Made by a program: the position numbers and the translations under genes. The notes beneath the pieces are model-generated. The model worked only from the letters and a program-made list of their open reading frames with translations. It had not been told where the DNA came from and ran no database searches. Positions 1-8,099 of a stretch of DNA of 29,515 bases are shown in pieces (within the stretch, counting starts at the first letter, position 1; each line of letters starts with the position of its first letter). The stretch spans positions 1-29,515 of the forward strand of contig JBBDMW010000022.1 in NCBI GenBank assembly GCA_040878005.1, in the 5' to 3' direction. The DNA is from JBBDMW01 sp040878005 (GTDB lineage Bacteria > Chloroflexota > Dehalococcoidia > Lucifugimonadales > Lucifugimonadaceae).

Positions 1-2
1 CG

Positions 3-1160
3 CCAGCCGATACGCCTTCTCCAACCGTTGGAAGTCAGCCCACGGCGAGTGCCACATCAACGCCCCAGTCGACGGACTCTGTTCCAGTTGACAGTGTCAC
101 TTTCAACTTGCCTGCTGACGGATCAACCGCGTTTGAAGAGATCATGCGGCACATTCCCGGAGACCCTTCCGGCGAGTACAGGGTTGCCCTGAACGACTAC
201 AACGTGCTCATAGACTCCGCAGGCGTCGAGCCGCCGGGTCCGGATGCGACCTATGAAGAGGTGATCGAATACATTGTGGAGATACTCGGTGATCACGCCA
301 CGCAGGGGCATCACGTCATAAACATGGAGGGGACCCGGTTGGGGGACTTCTCTGAGCGGCGTACCTACCCGCACCTGGGGTTCGACCTGAGAAACATGCG
401 AATGTCGGCATCCACATGGGCCGATGGGAAGACGCTGGAGGTGCTGCTGGGCGACTACGATCCAGAACGCACTTCTTCTGCGCTGGCATCATGCGAGGAG
501 TGCCTCGTGCCCGACACGCAGATGCATGAAGGCGCCGAATACTACGTTTGGGACGGAGGCGGCACAGGCAGCCACAACAGTCCCCCACTCTATATTCTCC
601 ATTTTCAAGATCAGTACCTGCTCGTGCGCAGCGGAGCAGTCTACCGCACCAGGATGGCTGAGCTTGTTGAAGATATGGTCGAAACCGCCATGGGGGAGCA
701 GTCAGCCTCCCTGGCGGAATCAGGGGACTACAGCCTGGTTGCCCGTGCGCTGGCCGCACTTGATGTGAACAACGCGCTCATCGTCAGCGGGGGGCTATCT
801 CAGCAGCGCCTGGATCAGTCAGGCATCGATGACGCCGACCGCACGGCTGCGCTGAGCGCACCTTTGCTTCGCCCCTTCACCCTTGTAGGCTCAGGCAGCG
901 GCTATGACGGCGAGCAGCATTTCAACACGCTGGCGGTGCTTCACGACACGCCGGAGCTGGCCAGCGAAAACGCAGACCGCCTCCTCAGCAGAATCTTGGA
1001 CATGGTGGATGAGAACGGAGATCCCCTGTATGCAGACGCAGTCGAGAGGATAGAGATCGGCTCAGAAGGCCCACTGTTGATGGTCCGCCTTTACTTGACG
1101 CAGTTCAGGCCGCTGCTCCAGGCCCCATACATGCGATCGATCCTCGTTATTCATGAATGA
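3..1160 (+). CDS. Exported/anchored protein of unknown function, 5' end cut by window edge
   Basis: The reading frame is open from the left edge of the window, so the N-terminus lies outside. The first ~35 visible codons encode a Ser/Thr/Pro/Ala-rich stretch, typical of the flexible linker between a signal peptide or membrane anchor and an extracellular domain. The remaining ~350 residues form an acidic soluble domain with no cysteine-rich or catalytic signature I recognise; a pair of Cys sits in an ASCEECL stretch about 130 residues into it. It heads a plus-strand run of exported proteins (genes at 1209, 1535, 2200 and 3419), so a cell-envelope location is likely. The TTG at 108 is in frame but has no good ribosome binding site and is probably internal. 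Function unknown. Confidence 0.7.
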   Translation, partial: PADTPSPTVGSQPTASATSTPQSTDSVPVDSVTFNLPADGSTAFEEIMRHIPGDPSGEYRVALNDYNVLIDSAGVEPPGPDATYEEVIEYIVEILGDHATQGHHVINMEGTRLGDFSERRTYPHLGFDLRNMRMSASTWADGKTLEVLLGDYDPERTSSALASCEECLVPDTQMHEGAEYYVWDGGGTGSHNSPPLYILHFQDQYLLVRSGAVYRTRMAELVEDMVETAMGEQSASLAESGDYSLVARALAALDVNNALIVSGGLSQQRLDQSGIDDADRTAALSAPLLRPFTLVGSGSGYDGEQHFNTLAVLHDTPELASENADRLLSRILDMVDENGDPLYADAVERIEIGSEGPLLMVRLYLTQFRPLLQAPYMRSILVIHE

Positions 1161-1208
1161 GGCCCGTGGCACTGTGAAACCATACTCCGCATGAAAGGGG
1201 TTCCAACA

Positions 1209-1439
1209 ATGAGCGCATATGTCCCGCTCGGCTCACAAGCACCGTTTGAGCCGGGCCGCGGTTACGGCCAGGAGCCGGGGTTCGTCAGCCGCCATGCCGG
1301 CAAGATCGCCATCCTCATCACGCTGTTCGTGATAGTTGGCACGATTTTCGTGTGGGCTACGTTTATCAGCAGCGAGGATGACACGGACGACCCGAACGGA
1401 GCGACCCTGCAAACGGGAGTGGAGCAACCTGTTGCATAG
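1209..1439 (+). CDS. Small single-pass membrane protein, 76 aa, unknown function
   Basis: The protein has a ~30-residue Gly/Pro-containing N-terminus, one clear hydrophobic helix (about residues 32-54) and a short acidic tail (EDDTDD). Two in-frame ATGs exist. The one at 1209 is preferred because AAAGGGG (1194-1200) lies 8 nt before it, whereas the ATG at 1191 sits just ahead of that Shine-Dalgarno sequence. The gene follows the previous exported protein by 48 bp on the same strand and is probably in the same transcript. It could be a small subunit or anchor for a neighbouring exported protein, but nothing in the sequence proves that. No family recognised. Confidence 0.6.
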   Translation: MSAYVPLGSQAPFEPGRGYGQEPGFVSRHAGKIAILITLFVIVGTIFVWATFISSEDDTDDPNGATLQTGVEQPVA

Positions 1440-1487
1440 GCGCTTGCGTGGGAGAAATAACCAGCCTGGCAGCTAAGGAGAATATTC

Positions 1488-1532
1488 ATGATATTCAATG
1501 ATTCAATTTACAGGGGATGGAAGGGTAATTAA
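1488..1532 (+). CDS. Possible 14-codon leader peptide
   Basis: A very good Shine-Dalgarno sequence, AAGGAG (1475-1480), stands 7 nt before an ATG that opens a 14-codon frame (MIFNDSIYRGWKGN, stop TAA 1530-1532). The stop lies only 2 nt before the ATG of the next gene (1535), which also has its own weaker AAGGG motif inside the leader frame. This is the arrangement of a translationally coupled leader peptide. It may equally be chance, since the peptide has no homology I can recognise and no run of one amino acid that would suggest attenuation. Confidence 0.35.
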   Translation: MIFNDSIYRGWKGN

Positions 1533-1534
1533 TT

Positions 1535-2203
1535 ATGATGAAGAAGCTGGCCTGGTGGGCATCAAGTCTATTCGGAATTGGTGCTTTAGCCCTCATCATG
1601 CAGTTTGGAGTCATTCACTACGAGTGGACCTGGCCTTTCGGCAGTGATTCAAAGACATTGACTCAGGCTGACCGGCCACCTTATGTGATGAGTAATGCTG
1701 ACCCAGCATTTGGACCGGAATGCGGTGAAGACCGCATCAATGTCGGTGGCGGGGGATACAGTATCAATACTGACCTCGAATACCACACCAAAAACTCAGT
1801 TGCGATAGTGGAAGGTACGGCCCGGGTGTCTGGACCAGCGCAATTTGGAAACCTGGCGTACAGCCCAGACATGGACGAATTCGAGCGAATCGATGCGGCG
1901 AGCGGGATTAACACACCGTTCACGATCGAAGTATCGAATACCATCAAAGGACCAGAAGAGGCGGAGTGGACGGTCTTCGAGGCTGGTGGGCTCGTTGGAT
2001 GTGTGAGCTACAGGCAAAATGCCGATGAAGCTCGACTATTTGACGGAGCAAATGGTCTGTTCTTTATAAGCACGGAGCCTCGAGAGTTCCAGGCGCCGTG
2101 GGTATTTATGACGATAGCCACAGATGGCCCAGATTGGTTCGGCTTCACTGAACATAATCTAGGTACTGTGGATCAAGCAATTGAGTTCGTCAGCAGTCAT
2201 TGA
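1535..2203 (+). CDS. Membrane-anchored extracellular protein of unknown function, 222 aa
   Basis: The N-terminus (MMKK then a hydrophobic stretch to about residue 27) is an uncleaved signal anchor or signal peptide, followed by a ~190-residue extracellular domain. The domain contains a KNSVAIVEGTA segment, then NTPFTIEVSNTIKG and a later NGLFFI strand. This order (strand, then a T-x-KG turn, then a hydrophobic strand) is also seen in the protein encoded at 13873-14580, suggesting the two are distant paralogues. AAGGG at 1521-1525 lies 9 nt upstream of the start; a second ATG at 1538 is also possible. The stop codon overlaps the start of the following lipoprotein gene. Function unknown. Confidence 0.65.
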   Translation: MMKKLAWWASSLFGIGALALIMQFGVIHYEWTWPFGSDSKTLTQADRPPYVMSNADPAFGPECGEDRINVGGGGYSINTDLEYHTKNSVAIVEGTARVSGPAQFGNLAYSPDMDEFERIDAASGINTPFTIEVSNTIKGPEEAEWTVFEAGGLVGCVSYRQNADEARLFDGANGLFFISTEPREFQAPWVFMTIATDGPDWFGFTEHNLGTVDQAIEFVSSH

Positions 2204-3327
2204 AACACCTCACGTTCTTTCTCATCGTTTTACTCATGTTCGCGGTCACTTCCTGTGATACCGGCAGTTCCAGCAGTGTCGAGGTCGAAGGTGTCATTAC
2301 CTCGATTGCTGTGACTGAAGATTTCGAGTCGAGCCAAACTGTGGTGGCCGGGACAAGCCAGGGACAGATTGTTATTGTCGACGGTGATGCAGCACAGTTG
2401 GAGGTTTTGGCTACCCTGGACGGCCTTGAGCATGTCACGTCAGTGGCCGGAAAATCAGTAACCGGACTGGCCATTGATGATGGAACCATTTTTGCTGCTA
2501 GCCTGGCAGGACTGAAAACGGTTGATATGGACTCAGGTATGGTCAGGGACCTTTCATTCCCAGGCGCCTACATTCCGCTGTACGTGCGGCTGGCGCCCGA
2601 TTTTCAGCAATCCAATCAAATGTTTGCCGTTGGCGTGCAGGATGGCAGGCCTCAGCAAAGCCTGTGGCAGTCTGCGGACGGGGGCCAGAGTTGGACGGCT
2701 GCGGATTACGACACTCAACAGGACCCAGACCTTCTCTACCCGCCGGTGTACTCCTTGGATACAAAGCCCCTGCTGCCTGCTCATGAGCAGGTGTTCGCCA
2801 AAGAGCCGGACGACGCGGTTTGGCAGTCGTCTCTCGACGATGTCGATGCTGAGGTCGGGTATGCCGTTCCGTTGCCGAACTACCTGGACACCGGCACGTT
2901 CCTGAGCGTCGACATGCTGGGCATCCGGCCCGCAACGCTCTATCACAACCAGGCAACACCAGTTGATCTGCCCTTTGTCACTGCCCGGTTCGGAACCGGA
3001 TGCCGCATTAGCGGCTATGGAGGGGCCTGCGTCACGCCAGTCAAGTTTGTGCAACAGGATAATGGCTCGTTCGCAACGTATGCGGTGGGACAGGTCTGGT
3101 CATCGGACGATGCAGAATTCCTGGGTCATTCATTATTTGTGGTTGCCGAGGACGGCCAGTCATGGGAGCAAAGTCAGAGGCTGATGAACCATGAGATTGT
3201 CGACCTTTTGACAGTTCCTTATGACGACACCACTGCGGTGATCATGGCAGGGGACAGGTCGGTTTACGTCTCCCTGGACAACGGAGCCAACTGGCAGACG
3301 ATAAGCTATGAAGAGCCTGACCAGTAG
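2200..3327 (+). CDS. Lipoprotein with Asp-box (BNR-type) beta-propeller repeats
   Basis: The protein starts with a TTG that overlaps the TGA of the previous gene (TTGA, 2200-2203), implying translational coupling. The N-terminus is a lipoprotein signal peptide: KH, a hydrophobic core, then VTSC with the candidate lipidated Cys at residue 19 and an Asp/Ser-rich tether. Three Asp-box motifs (S-x-D-x-G-x-x-W type) are visible: SADGGQSW near residue 158, AEDGQSW near 316 and SLDNGANW near 358. These mark a sialidase/Ycf48/Vps10-like beta-propeller fold, which in bacteria serves glycan or protein binding as often as catalysis. No sialidase arginine triad or FRIP motif is evident, so a binding or scaffold role is more likely than a glycosidase. 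Likely surface-exposed together with the neighbouring exported proteins. Confidence 0.75.
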   Translation: MKHLTFFLIVLLMFAVTSCDTGSSSSVEVEGVITSIAVTEDFESSQTVVAGTSQGQIVIVDGDAAQLEVLATLDGLEHVTSVAGKSVTGLAIDDGTIFAASLAGLKTVDMDSGMVRDLSFPGAYIPLYVRLAPDFQQSNQMFAVGVQDGRPQQSLWQSADGGQSWTAADYDTQQDPDLLYPPVYSLDTKPLLPAHEQVFAKEPDDAVWQSSLDDVDAEVGYAVPLPNYLDTGTFLSVDMLGIRPATLYHNQATPVDLPFVTARFGTGCRISGYGGACVTPVKFVQQDNGSFATYAVGQVWSSDDAEFLGHSLFVVAEDGQSWEQSQRLMNHEIVDLLTVPYDDTTAVIMAGDRSVYVSLDNGANWQTISYEEPDQ

Positions 3328-3407
3328 CGGCATGAAGCGGGCTCGTCTTCGCAGGCTTGCAAGGTGAAACGCCAGCCGCACTTCGGAGCCAGACTGAACA
3401 GCCAACT

Positions 3408-3415
3408 GGAGGTGA
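3408..3415 (+). promoter_or_regulatory. Shine-Dalgarno deciding a TTG start
   Basis: GGAGGTGA lies with GGAGG ending 6 nt before the TTG at 3419 but 15 nt before the ATG at 3428. Spacing therefore favours the TTG as the translation start of the lipoprotein gene. Confidence 0.6.
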
Positions 3416-3418
3416 CAG

Positions 3419-4231
3419 TTGCACCGAATGAAACTTATAGCCAGCCTGGTGCTGGCGCTTTTAGTGGTGGGTGCCGCCTGTGCTTCTCCGTTGCGCGAGG
3501 CTGAATCCATCACGTTGGAAGAGGCGTCGGCAATCCTGGAGAGCGCGCACGATTCTTCTGTGCAACAGGATCTTGAGGCCCTGTGTGACCTCGGTGGTTC
3601 CGTGTTGAATTGCGAGCGTGCCTGGAGAGACCTGGGTGAATGGGCGGCGGTCTCTCCCGGCGCCAGTCCCACGGTCGCCAGTTCCCGGGTGCTGCCTGAC
3701 CAGGACCTGGGCAATGGCAGCGTGTCACGTGGCGGGCGTTTGCTTGTGGTGGAAGGCACTGACGGACTTGGCCGGGAGTTCAGCACGGACTTCCTGGTGT
3801 TCGACTCCAGCGGCGGAAAGCTGGTTGCGTTGAACCCGGTGTACTGGTCCGGAGTGAGCGTCAGTCATCCGCCATCGGACGGCCCGACGACAGCATTCGA
3901 GGAGGGTATCTACAGCCCCGTGCTCCCCGTGCTGGAGCCAGCGGGACCAGGGGGTGACGGCGCGTTATTGCCGGGGGAGCTGGCCGTCATGGACCGCTGC
4001 CTGTATCTGGTTGATGAGCGTGAGACCCGATGGCTGCCGGTATTTCCGGCTGACACCGCCTCTTGGGAGAGCGACGCTCTCGTTTTCAGCGGCCAGAGGT
4101 TCGAGGTCGGTAAGTCAGTATCGCTTGGTGGAGGGGAAGCCTCTGACCCCGGCGGGTTGCAGTTCAGCCAGGAACCAGACAAATCTTGTGATACACGGAA
4201 CGTTTGGGTTGTTTACCTCATAGATCACTGA
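3419..4231 (+). CDS. Predicted lipoprotein, 270 aa, unknown function
   Basis: The signal peptide is clear: a HRMK basic start, a long Leu/Val/Ala core, then GAAC with the candidate lipidated Cys near residue 21. The mature part is an acidic soluble domain. Its C-terminal ~80 residues read GELAVMDRCLYLVDE, a WLPVFP strand, then VSLGGGEA. This resembles a small beta-rich C-terminal module (pattern G-x-L-x-x-x-x-C-L ... W/P ... G-x-x-V-x-L-G-G-G-E) that I associate with uncharacterised lipoproteins of Chloroflexota and actinobacteria; that link is from memory and not proven here. It is the last gene of the plus-strand exported run and ends before a strong terminator hairpin (4304-4336). Confidence 0.65.
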   Translation: MHRMKLIASLVLALLVVGAACASPLREAESITLEEASAILESAHDSSVQQDLEALCDLGGSVLNCERAWRDLGEWAAVSPGASPTVASSRVLPDQDLGNGSVSRGGRLLVVEGTDGLGREFSTDFLVFDSSGGKLVALNPVYWSGVSVSHPPSDGPTTAFEEGIYSPVLPVLEPAGPGGDGALLPGELAVMDRCLYLVDERETRWLPVFPADTASWESDALVFSGQRFEVGKSVSLGGGEASDPGGLQFSQEPDKSCDTRNVWVVYLIDH

Positions 4232-4303
4232 GTGAATCGCTCAATCAAACAACCACCCGGCACAATGGCGCGCTGGCGGATCGTTGACGCAGAGGTGAGT
4301 GGA

Positions 4304-4344
4304 CGCCGGGCGGGATTTTAATCTCCCCGCCCGGCGCTCCTTTT
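4304..4344 (+). terminator. Bidirectional intrinsic terminator
   Basis: An 11-bp perfect GC-rich stem (CGCCGGGCGGG at 4304-4314 pairing with CCCGCCCGGCG at 4326-4336, 11-nt AT-rich loop) is followed on the plus strand by CTCCTTTT. It lies between the convergent ends of the lipoprotein gene (4231) and the aminotransferase gene (4343) and can serve both, best for the plus-strand transcript. Confidence 0.75.
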
Positions 4345-5506
4345 AGCCCCTGGCCAGGAAGTCGCCCATGCGGCTGAACGCCTCTTCGAGATTCTTGACG
4401 GAGTTGGCGAACGATATGCGGATGTACCCGTCACCATACTGCCCGAAGGCCGTGCCGGACAGCAGCGCCACGCCGGCCTCATTGAGGCAGCGGTCTGCGA
4501 AGTCCCTGCTGGACATGCCGGTGTCCTTGATGCTGGGGAACGCGTAGAACGCGCCCTTGGGCACAGGACAGTGCACGCCCGGCAGCGCGTTCAGGCCGTT
4601 CACCACCACCTCACGTCGGCGGCCAAACTCCGCCATCATCTCCTTGACGGAGTCCTGCGACGACTCCAGCGCCGTGATGCCGGCTATCTGGCTGAAAGAT
4701 GAGGTGCAGGACACGCTGTTGGTCATGAGTCGGGAAATTGGCTCCACCAGCGGCTCTGGAAGCACGCCGTACCCCATGCGCCACCCTGTCATGGCGTAGC
4801 TCTTGGAGAAGCCGTCCAGGATGATGGTCCGCTCCTTCATGCCGGGGAAGCTGGTGATGGACGTGTGCGAGCCTTCGTAATAGAAGTCCTTGTAGATCTC
4901 ATCGCTCAGCACAATGAGATCATTCTCCACGGCAACCTGCGCAATCTGCTGCAGGTCAGAGTCGGGTATAACACTGCCGCAGGGGTTATTGGGCGAGTTC
5001 ACGATGATCATCTTGGTGTGGGGCGTAACCTTGCTCCGCAGCTCGTCGATGTCGGCGTTGAAGCCGGACTCTTCCTTGAGCTGGAGCGGAACGGCCTTGC
5101 CGCCCATGAAGTTGATCATGGACTCGTAGATCGGGAAGCCGGGGTTGGGGTATATGACCTCGTCACCCTCCTCGATCAGCGCCATGATGGCGAAGAACAT
5201 GATGGGCTTGCCGCCGGGGGTGACCACGATGCGGTCGGCTGATATGTCGTAGCCCTGGCGTGATGTCTGGTGGCGGGCGACGGCCTCGCGCACTTCCATC
5301 AGGCCCGGGGACGGCCCGTAGTGGGTGAAGCCGTCATCAAGCGCCTTCTTGGCCGCTTCCCTTATGTGCGCCGGAGTGTCAAAGTCCGGCTCGCCTATCT
5401 CCAGGTGAACTATGTTGCGGCCCTGGCGTTCGAGCGCCTTCGCCTTCGCAAGCGTCTCAAACGCCGTCTCTGTGCCCAGGCGGGCCATGCGTGATGCGAG
5501 CTTCAT
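4343..5506 (-). CDS. PLP-dependent class I/II aminotransferase
   Basis: A fold-type I aminotransferase of the aspartate/aromatic (AspC/AAT) subgroup, transferring amino groups between an amino acid and a 2-oxo acid in the cytoplasm. Visible signatures: EIGEPDFDTP (35-44), the THYGPSPG substrate-loop region (61-68), SPNNPCG (171-177), the pyridoxal-binding Asp in SDEIY (D202) and the Schiff-base lysine in GFSKSYAMTGWR (K235). A late YIRISFA segment holds the Arg expected to bind the substrate carboxylate. At 387 aa it is of full family length. The exact amino acid specificity cannot be read from sequence. It is transcribed alone, convergent with the exported-protein run. No strong Shine-Dalgarno precedes the ATG, but MKLASRMA is a typical N-terminus for the family. 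Confidence 0.93.
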   Translation of the reverse strand: MKLASRMARLGTETAFETLAKAKALERQGRNIVHLEIGEPDFDTPAHIREAAKKALDDGFTHYGPSPGLMEVREAVARHQTSRQGYDISADRIVVTPGGKPIMFFAIMALIEEGDEVIYPNPGFPIYESMINFMGGKAVPLQLKEESGFNADIDELRSKVTPHTKMIIVNSPNNPCGSVIPDSDLQQIAQVAVENDLIVLSDEIYKDFYYEGSHTSITSFPGMKERTIILDGFSKSYAMTGWRMGYGVLPEPLVEPISRLMTNSVSCTSSFSQIAGITALESSQDSVKEMMAEFGRRREVVVNGLNALPGVHCPVPKGAFYAFPSIKDTGMSSRDFADRCLNEAGVALLSGTAFGQYGDGYIRISFANSVKNLEEAFSRMGDFLARG

Positions 5507-5806
5507 CGGTAGTAGTCTCGTTCCCCACAGCGTTCGCTGTTCTCTGCGGCCTGGCGAGTCCCGTCATGGTTGAGCCTGGGCGCCCGGAGCGGGTCGCCAT
5601 GCGCGTGACGAAATTCGCAATAGACGCGAAGTCTCTCGCCCCGCAATGGGCCTGTCAACAGTTAGCGGCCATGCTGCCGGGCTGGCGCAGCGCTGGCGGC
5701 GCCCCTGCCCCGCGGCCGGGCGCGCAACTGCCTGCGAAACGTTTATGGTGTTGGCGCGTCACACGGGCGGGTGTCCGCGGTTCCGGTTAACGAGGTGCTG
5801 ATTTAC
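5507..5806. other. 300-bp divergent intergenic region
   Basis: This region separates the divergent aminotransferase and aldolase genes and must hold both promoters. It is GC-rich, contains no credible gene (the open frames here lack ribosome binding sites and recognisable products), and I could not pick out a convincing -35/-10 pair. Confidence 0.5.
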
Positions 5807-6565
5807 ATGCAGAAGAACACGATGAAGGCGAAGATCAAGGCCGGCCAGCCGGCTTTTGGGGTATCGGTCCAGTTTCCCTCACCGGAGCTGGTGGAGATGA
5901 TCGGAGAGCTGGGCTTCGACTGGGTGATGCTGGACTGCGAGCATGGCTCCATTACGCCGGACACCATCGGCCCCATGATCCTGGCGGCGGAGGTCCGCGG
6001 CCTGACGCCGATAGTCCGGCCAGAGGTGAACCGCCCGGAGGTCATTAACCGCTACCTGGACCGCGGCGCAATGGGTGTGCAGGTGCCTCACGTGAACACA
6101 AAGGAAGAGGCTATCGCGGCTGTGCGGGCGTGCCGGTACTACCCGGAGGGCGACCGCGGCCTGGGCGGCGGACGTATGGCGGACTTTGGCTTCGGCACGT
6201 CAACGGCTGAGCACGTCAAAGAGGTCAACGCGGAGATGCTGGTCTGCATCCAGATAGAGCACACGGAGGCAGTGGAGAACCTGGACGAGATCCTGACGGT
6301 GGACGGCGTGGACGTGTTCTTCATTGGCCCCACGGATCTTTCGCAGTCGATGGGCCACCCCGGCAACCGCAGTCATCCCGACGTTGAGAAGGTGCTGGAT
6401 GAGACGTTCGCGAAGATTCACGCTGCGGGCAAGGCCTCCGGCACGCCAAGCGCGGCTGAGGGCGCGGCGAAGAACGCAGCGGCCGGGATCCTGTACCACT
6501 ACACGCACATCCCAACGTTCATGAGCCACTACGGAAACCATTTCATGAAGACGGTGGGCAGGTAG
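5807..6565 (+). CDS. HpcH/HpaI-family aldolase/citrate lyase-like protein
   Basis: A class II (metal-dependent) pyruvate aldolase-type enzyme of the HpaI/GarL/RhmA family, which cleaves 2-keto-3-deoxy or 4-hydroxy-2-oxo acids to pyruvate and an aldehyde. Key residues appear in family order: DCEHG (43-47, His46 as the general base), Arg71 in TPIVRP, the metal ligand Glu151 in IQIEHTEA, and Asp177 in GPTDLSQSMG. The start at 5807 is chosen because GAGGTG (5792-5797) lies 9 nt upstream; an upstream in-frame GTG (5771) is less likely. The 252-aa length is normal for the family. A methyltransferase gene follows after 50 bp on the same strand. Physiological substrate unknown; breakdown of sugar acids or aromatic-derived acids is the usual role. 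Confidence 0.88.
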   Translation: MQKNTMKAKIKAGQPAFGVSVQFPSPELVEMIGELGFDWVMLDCEHGSITPDTIGPMILAAEVRGLTPIVRPEVNRPEVINRYLDRGAMGVQVPHVNTKEEAIAAVRACRYYPEGDRGLGGGRMADFGFGTSTAEHVKEVNAEMLVCIQIEHTEAVENLDEILTVDGVDVFFIGPTDLSQSMGHPGNRSHPDVEKVLDETFAKIHAAGKASGTPSAAEGAAKNAAAGILYHYTHIPTFMSHYGNHFMKTVGR

Positions 6566-6615
6566 GCCCGCCGGGCCTTTTGGGCGTTGTGCGGCTCGCC
6601 GCGACAAAGGGGCAG

Positions 6616-7392
6616 ATGAACTACAAAGCATGGGCGGAGTGGTACGACGTGTTCTACTCGACCGCTCCGCCTGACGACATCGACTTTTACGTGAGCCTTG
6701 CGCGTGAATCAGGCGGGCCTGTGCTGGAGATGGGCGTGGGCACCGGCCGCATTGCCATTCCAACTGCCAGCGAAGGCATCGACGTGATCGGCGTGGACCT
6801 TAACGAGCCAATGCTCCGGCGCGCCCGGCAGAAGATTGATGCCGCCGGCCCGCTGCCCGGCGACATCGAACTTGTGCAGGCAGACATGCGGCGGTTAGCC
6901 CTTGGCGGCAGGACGTTCCCGCTGGTCACAATTCCCGCTCGCACGCTGCTCCTCGCCACGACGCCGGAGGACCAGGCCGCGGCCCTGCGCGCTGCGGCAC
7001 GTCATGTGGCCCCCGGCGGCCGTCTCGCGTTCAACGTCTTCGCGCCCGACCCAGAGATGCTGACAGACACGTCAGATGAGCCGTTCGAGATGGGCGAGGC
7101 TGTGAACCCGGAGACTGGGCGACGGTGCGTCCTGAGCGCCGTGAACCGCTTCGACACGACCGCCCAGACCAACCACGGCCTGCAGATTGTCGAAGAGCTT
7201 GACGATGATGGCGCAGTCGTCCGCAGCGTCACGCTGGACGTACTGGTGAGGTACCTTCAGTTGGATGAAGCGCTTGCACTGGCCGAACAGGCTGGGCTGG
7301 CCGTCACCGACGTCTTCGGCGACTTCCACCGCTCCCCGCTGGACGACGACAGCGAAGAGATGATCTTTATTTGCGAGAAGTCAGCCGGTTAG
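6616..7392 (+). CDS. Class I SAM-dependent methyltransferase
   Basis: A Rossmann-fold methyltransferase. Motif I VLEMGVGTGRIAIP (about residues 36-49) binds S-adenosylmethionine. It is followed by the acidic residue of motif II (VIGVDLNEPML) and a QADMRRL segment that usually contacts the adenine. The MNYKAWAEWYDVFYS N-terminus is typical of this group, so the ATG at 6616 is preferred to the upstream 6580 start; AAAGGGG (6606-6612) is close to it, at only 3 nt. Probably co-transcribed with the aldolase gene. Its stop codon overlaps by 4 bp the stop of the convergent lipoprotein gene. Methyl acceptor unknown. Confidence 0.85.
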   Translation: MNYKAWAEWYDVFYSTAPPDDIDFYVSLARESGGPVLEMGVGTGRIAIPTASEGIDVIGVDLNEPMLRRARQKIDAAGPLPGDIELVQADMRRLALGGRTFPLVTIPARTLLLATTPEDQAAALRAAARHVAPGGRLAFNVFAPDPEMLTDTSDEPFEMGEAVNPETGRRCVLSAVNRFDTTAQTNHGLQIVEELDDDGAVVRSVTLDVLVRYLQLDEALALAEQAGLAVTDVFGDFHRSPLDDDSEEMIFICEKSAG

Positions 7393-7919
7393 TCGCATGA
7401 CGTGGGGATCGACGGCCACACCTCCGGGATTTCACCACGAGACGGCCCCATGTCCACGAATATGGCCGATCCGAATGTGGCCGAGCCGAAAACACCGGAT
7501 TCCATGATGGCCACGCCAGCCAGGTATGCACCGGGCGAGAGATCATCCGGCAGCCTCACATTTAAGTTCTCTGTCACCGATTCGCCGCGCTTCACGTCGA
7601 AGGTTTCACCCGGGTAACTCTCCACCAGGCCCGCTTCGTTCATAAGCTTGAAGCAGTAAGTGCCAACCCAGCGATCAGGCGCTGTACCCTCTCCAGCTTC
7701 CTCCGGGATCTGCAGCACCACAACGAAGCTGGAATCTTCACCGCTCTCATGCCCCGTTGGGACGCCAGCAAATTCAACGGCTCTCCCATCGTCGTCGCTC
7801 ATCACGGTTGAAAATCCTTCGACCCCCACCAACTCCGACCTGACGGCACAGCCCACCAACGCCAATGCTCCAATGACAAGAAGCGCCACCACTCTCGAAA
7901 TATTCTTCAAGTGATTCAT
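7389..7919 (-). CDS. Small predicted lipoprotein, 176 aa
   Basis: The start at 7919 gives a textbook lipoprotein signal: MNHLKN, a hydrophobic core, then the lipobox LVGC with Cys24. A longer in-frame start at 7976 would put a non-hydrophobic segment before the signal and is rejected. The mature ~150 residues look beta-rich. Segments such as FVVVLQIPEE, WVGTYCFKLMNEAG, VTENLNVRLPDDLSPGAY and GVAIMES suggest an immunoglobulin-like or beta-sandwich domain, in keeping with envelope adhesion or assembly proteins. No named family recognised. The gene is convergent with the methyltransferase, with a 4-bp overlap of the ends. No clear Shine-Dalgarno precedes the chosen ATG. Confidence 0.6.
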   Translation of the reverse strand: MNHLKNISRVVALLVIGALALVGCAVRSELVGVEGFSTVMSDDDGRAVEFAGVPTGHESGEDSSFVVVLQIPEEAGEGTAPDRWVGTYCFKLMNEAGLVESYPGETFDVKRGESVTENLNVRLPDDLSPGAYLAGVAIMESGVFGSATFGSAIFVDMGPSRGEIPEVWPSIPTSCD

Positions 7920-8099
7920 GGCTTCATGGTACAGATGGAGTTGACCCAGATCGCTCATGCCTCCGATTACTTCCAATCGGCGGGAACACGGCAGAGGTCA
8001 GGTCGCATGCCCAGTCGCGTATTGCACGCCGACGCTCTATATAAAGCGGACATTCCCACTCCATGGCGAGCCGTAAAAGAACCTGGGGCGGCCGCCCTG

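Noticed and set aside
5491..5790. 99-codon plus-strand frame upstream of the aldolase
   Set aside because: No ribosome binding site, Arg/Pro/Ala-rich composition and it overlaps the start of the aminotransferase gene.
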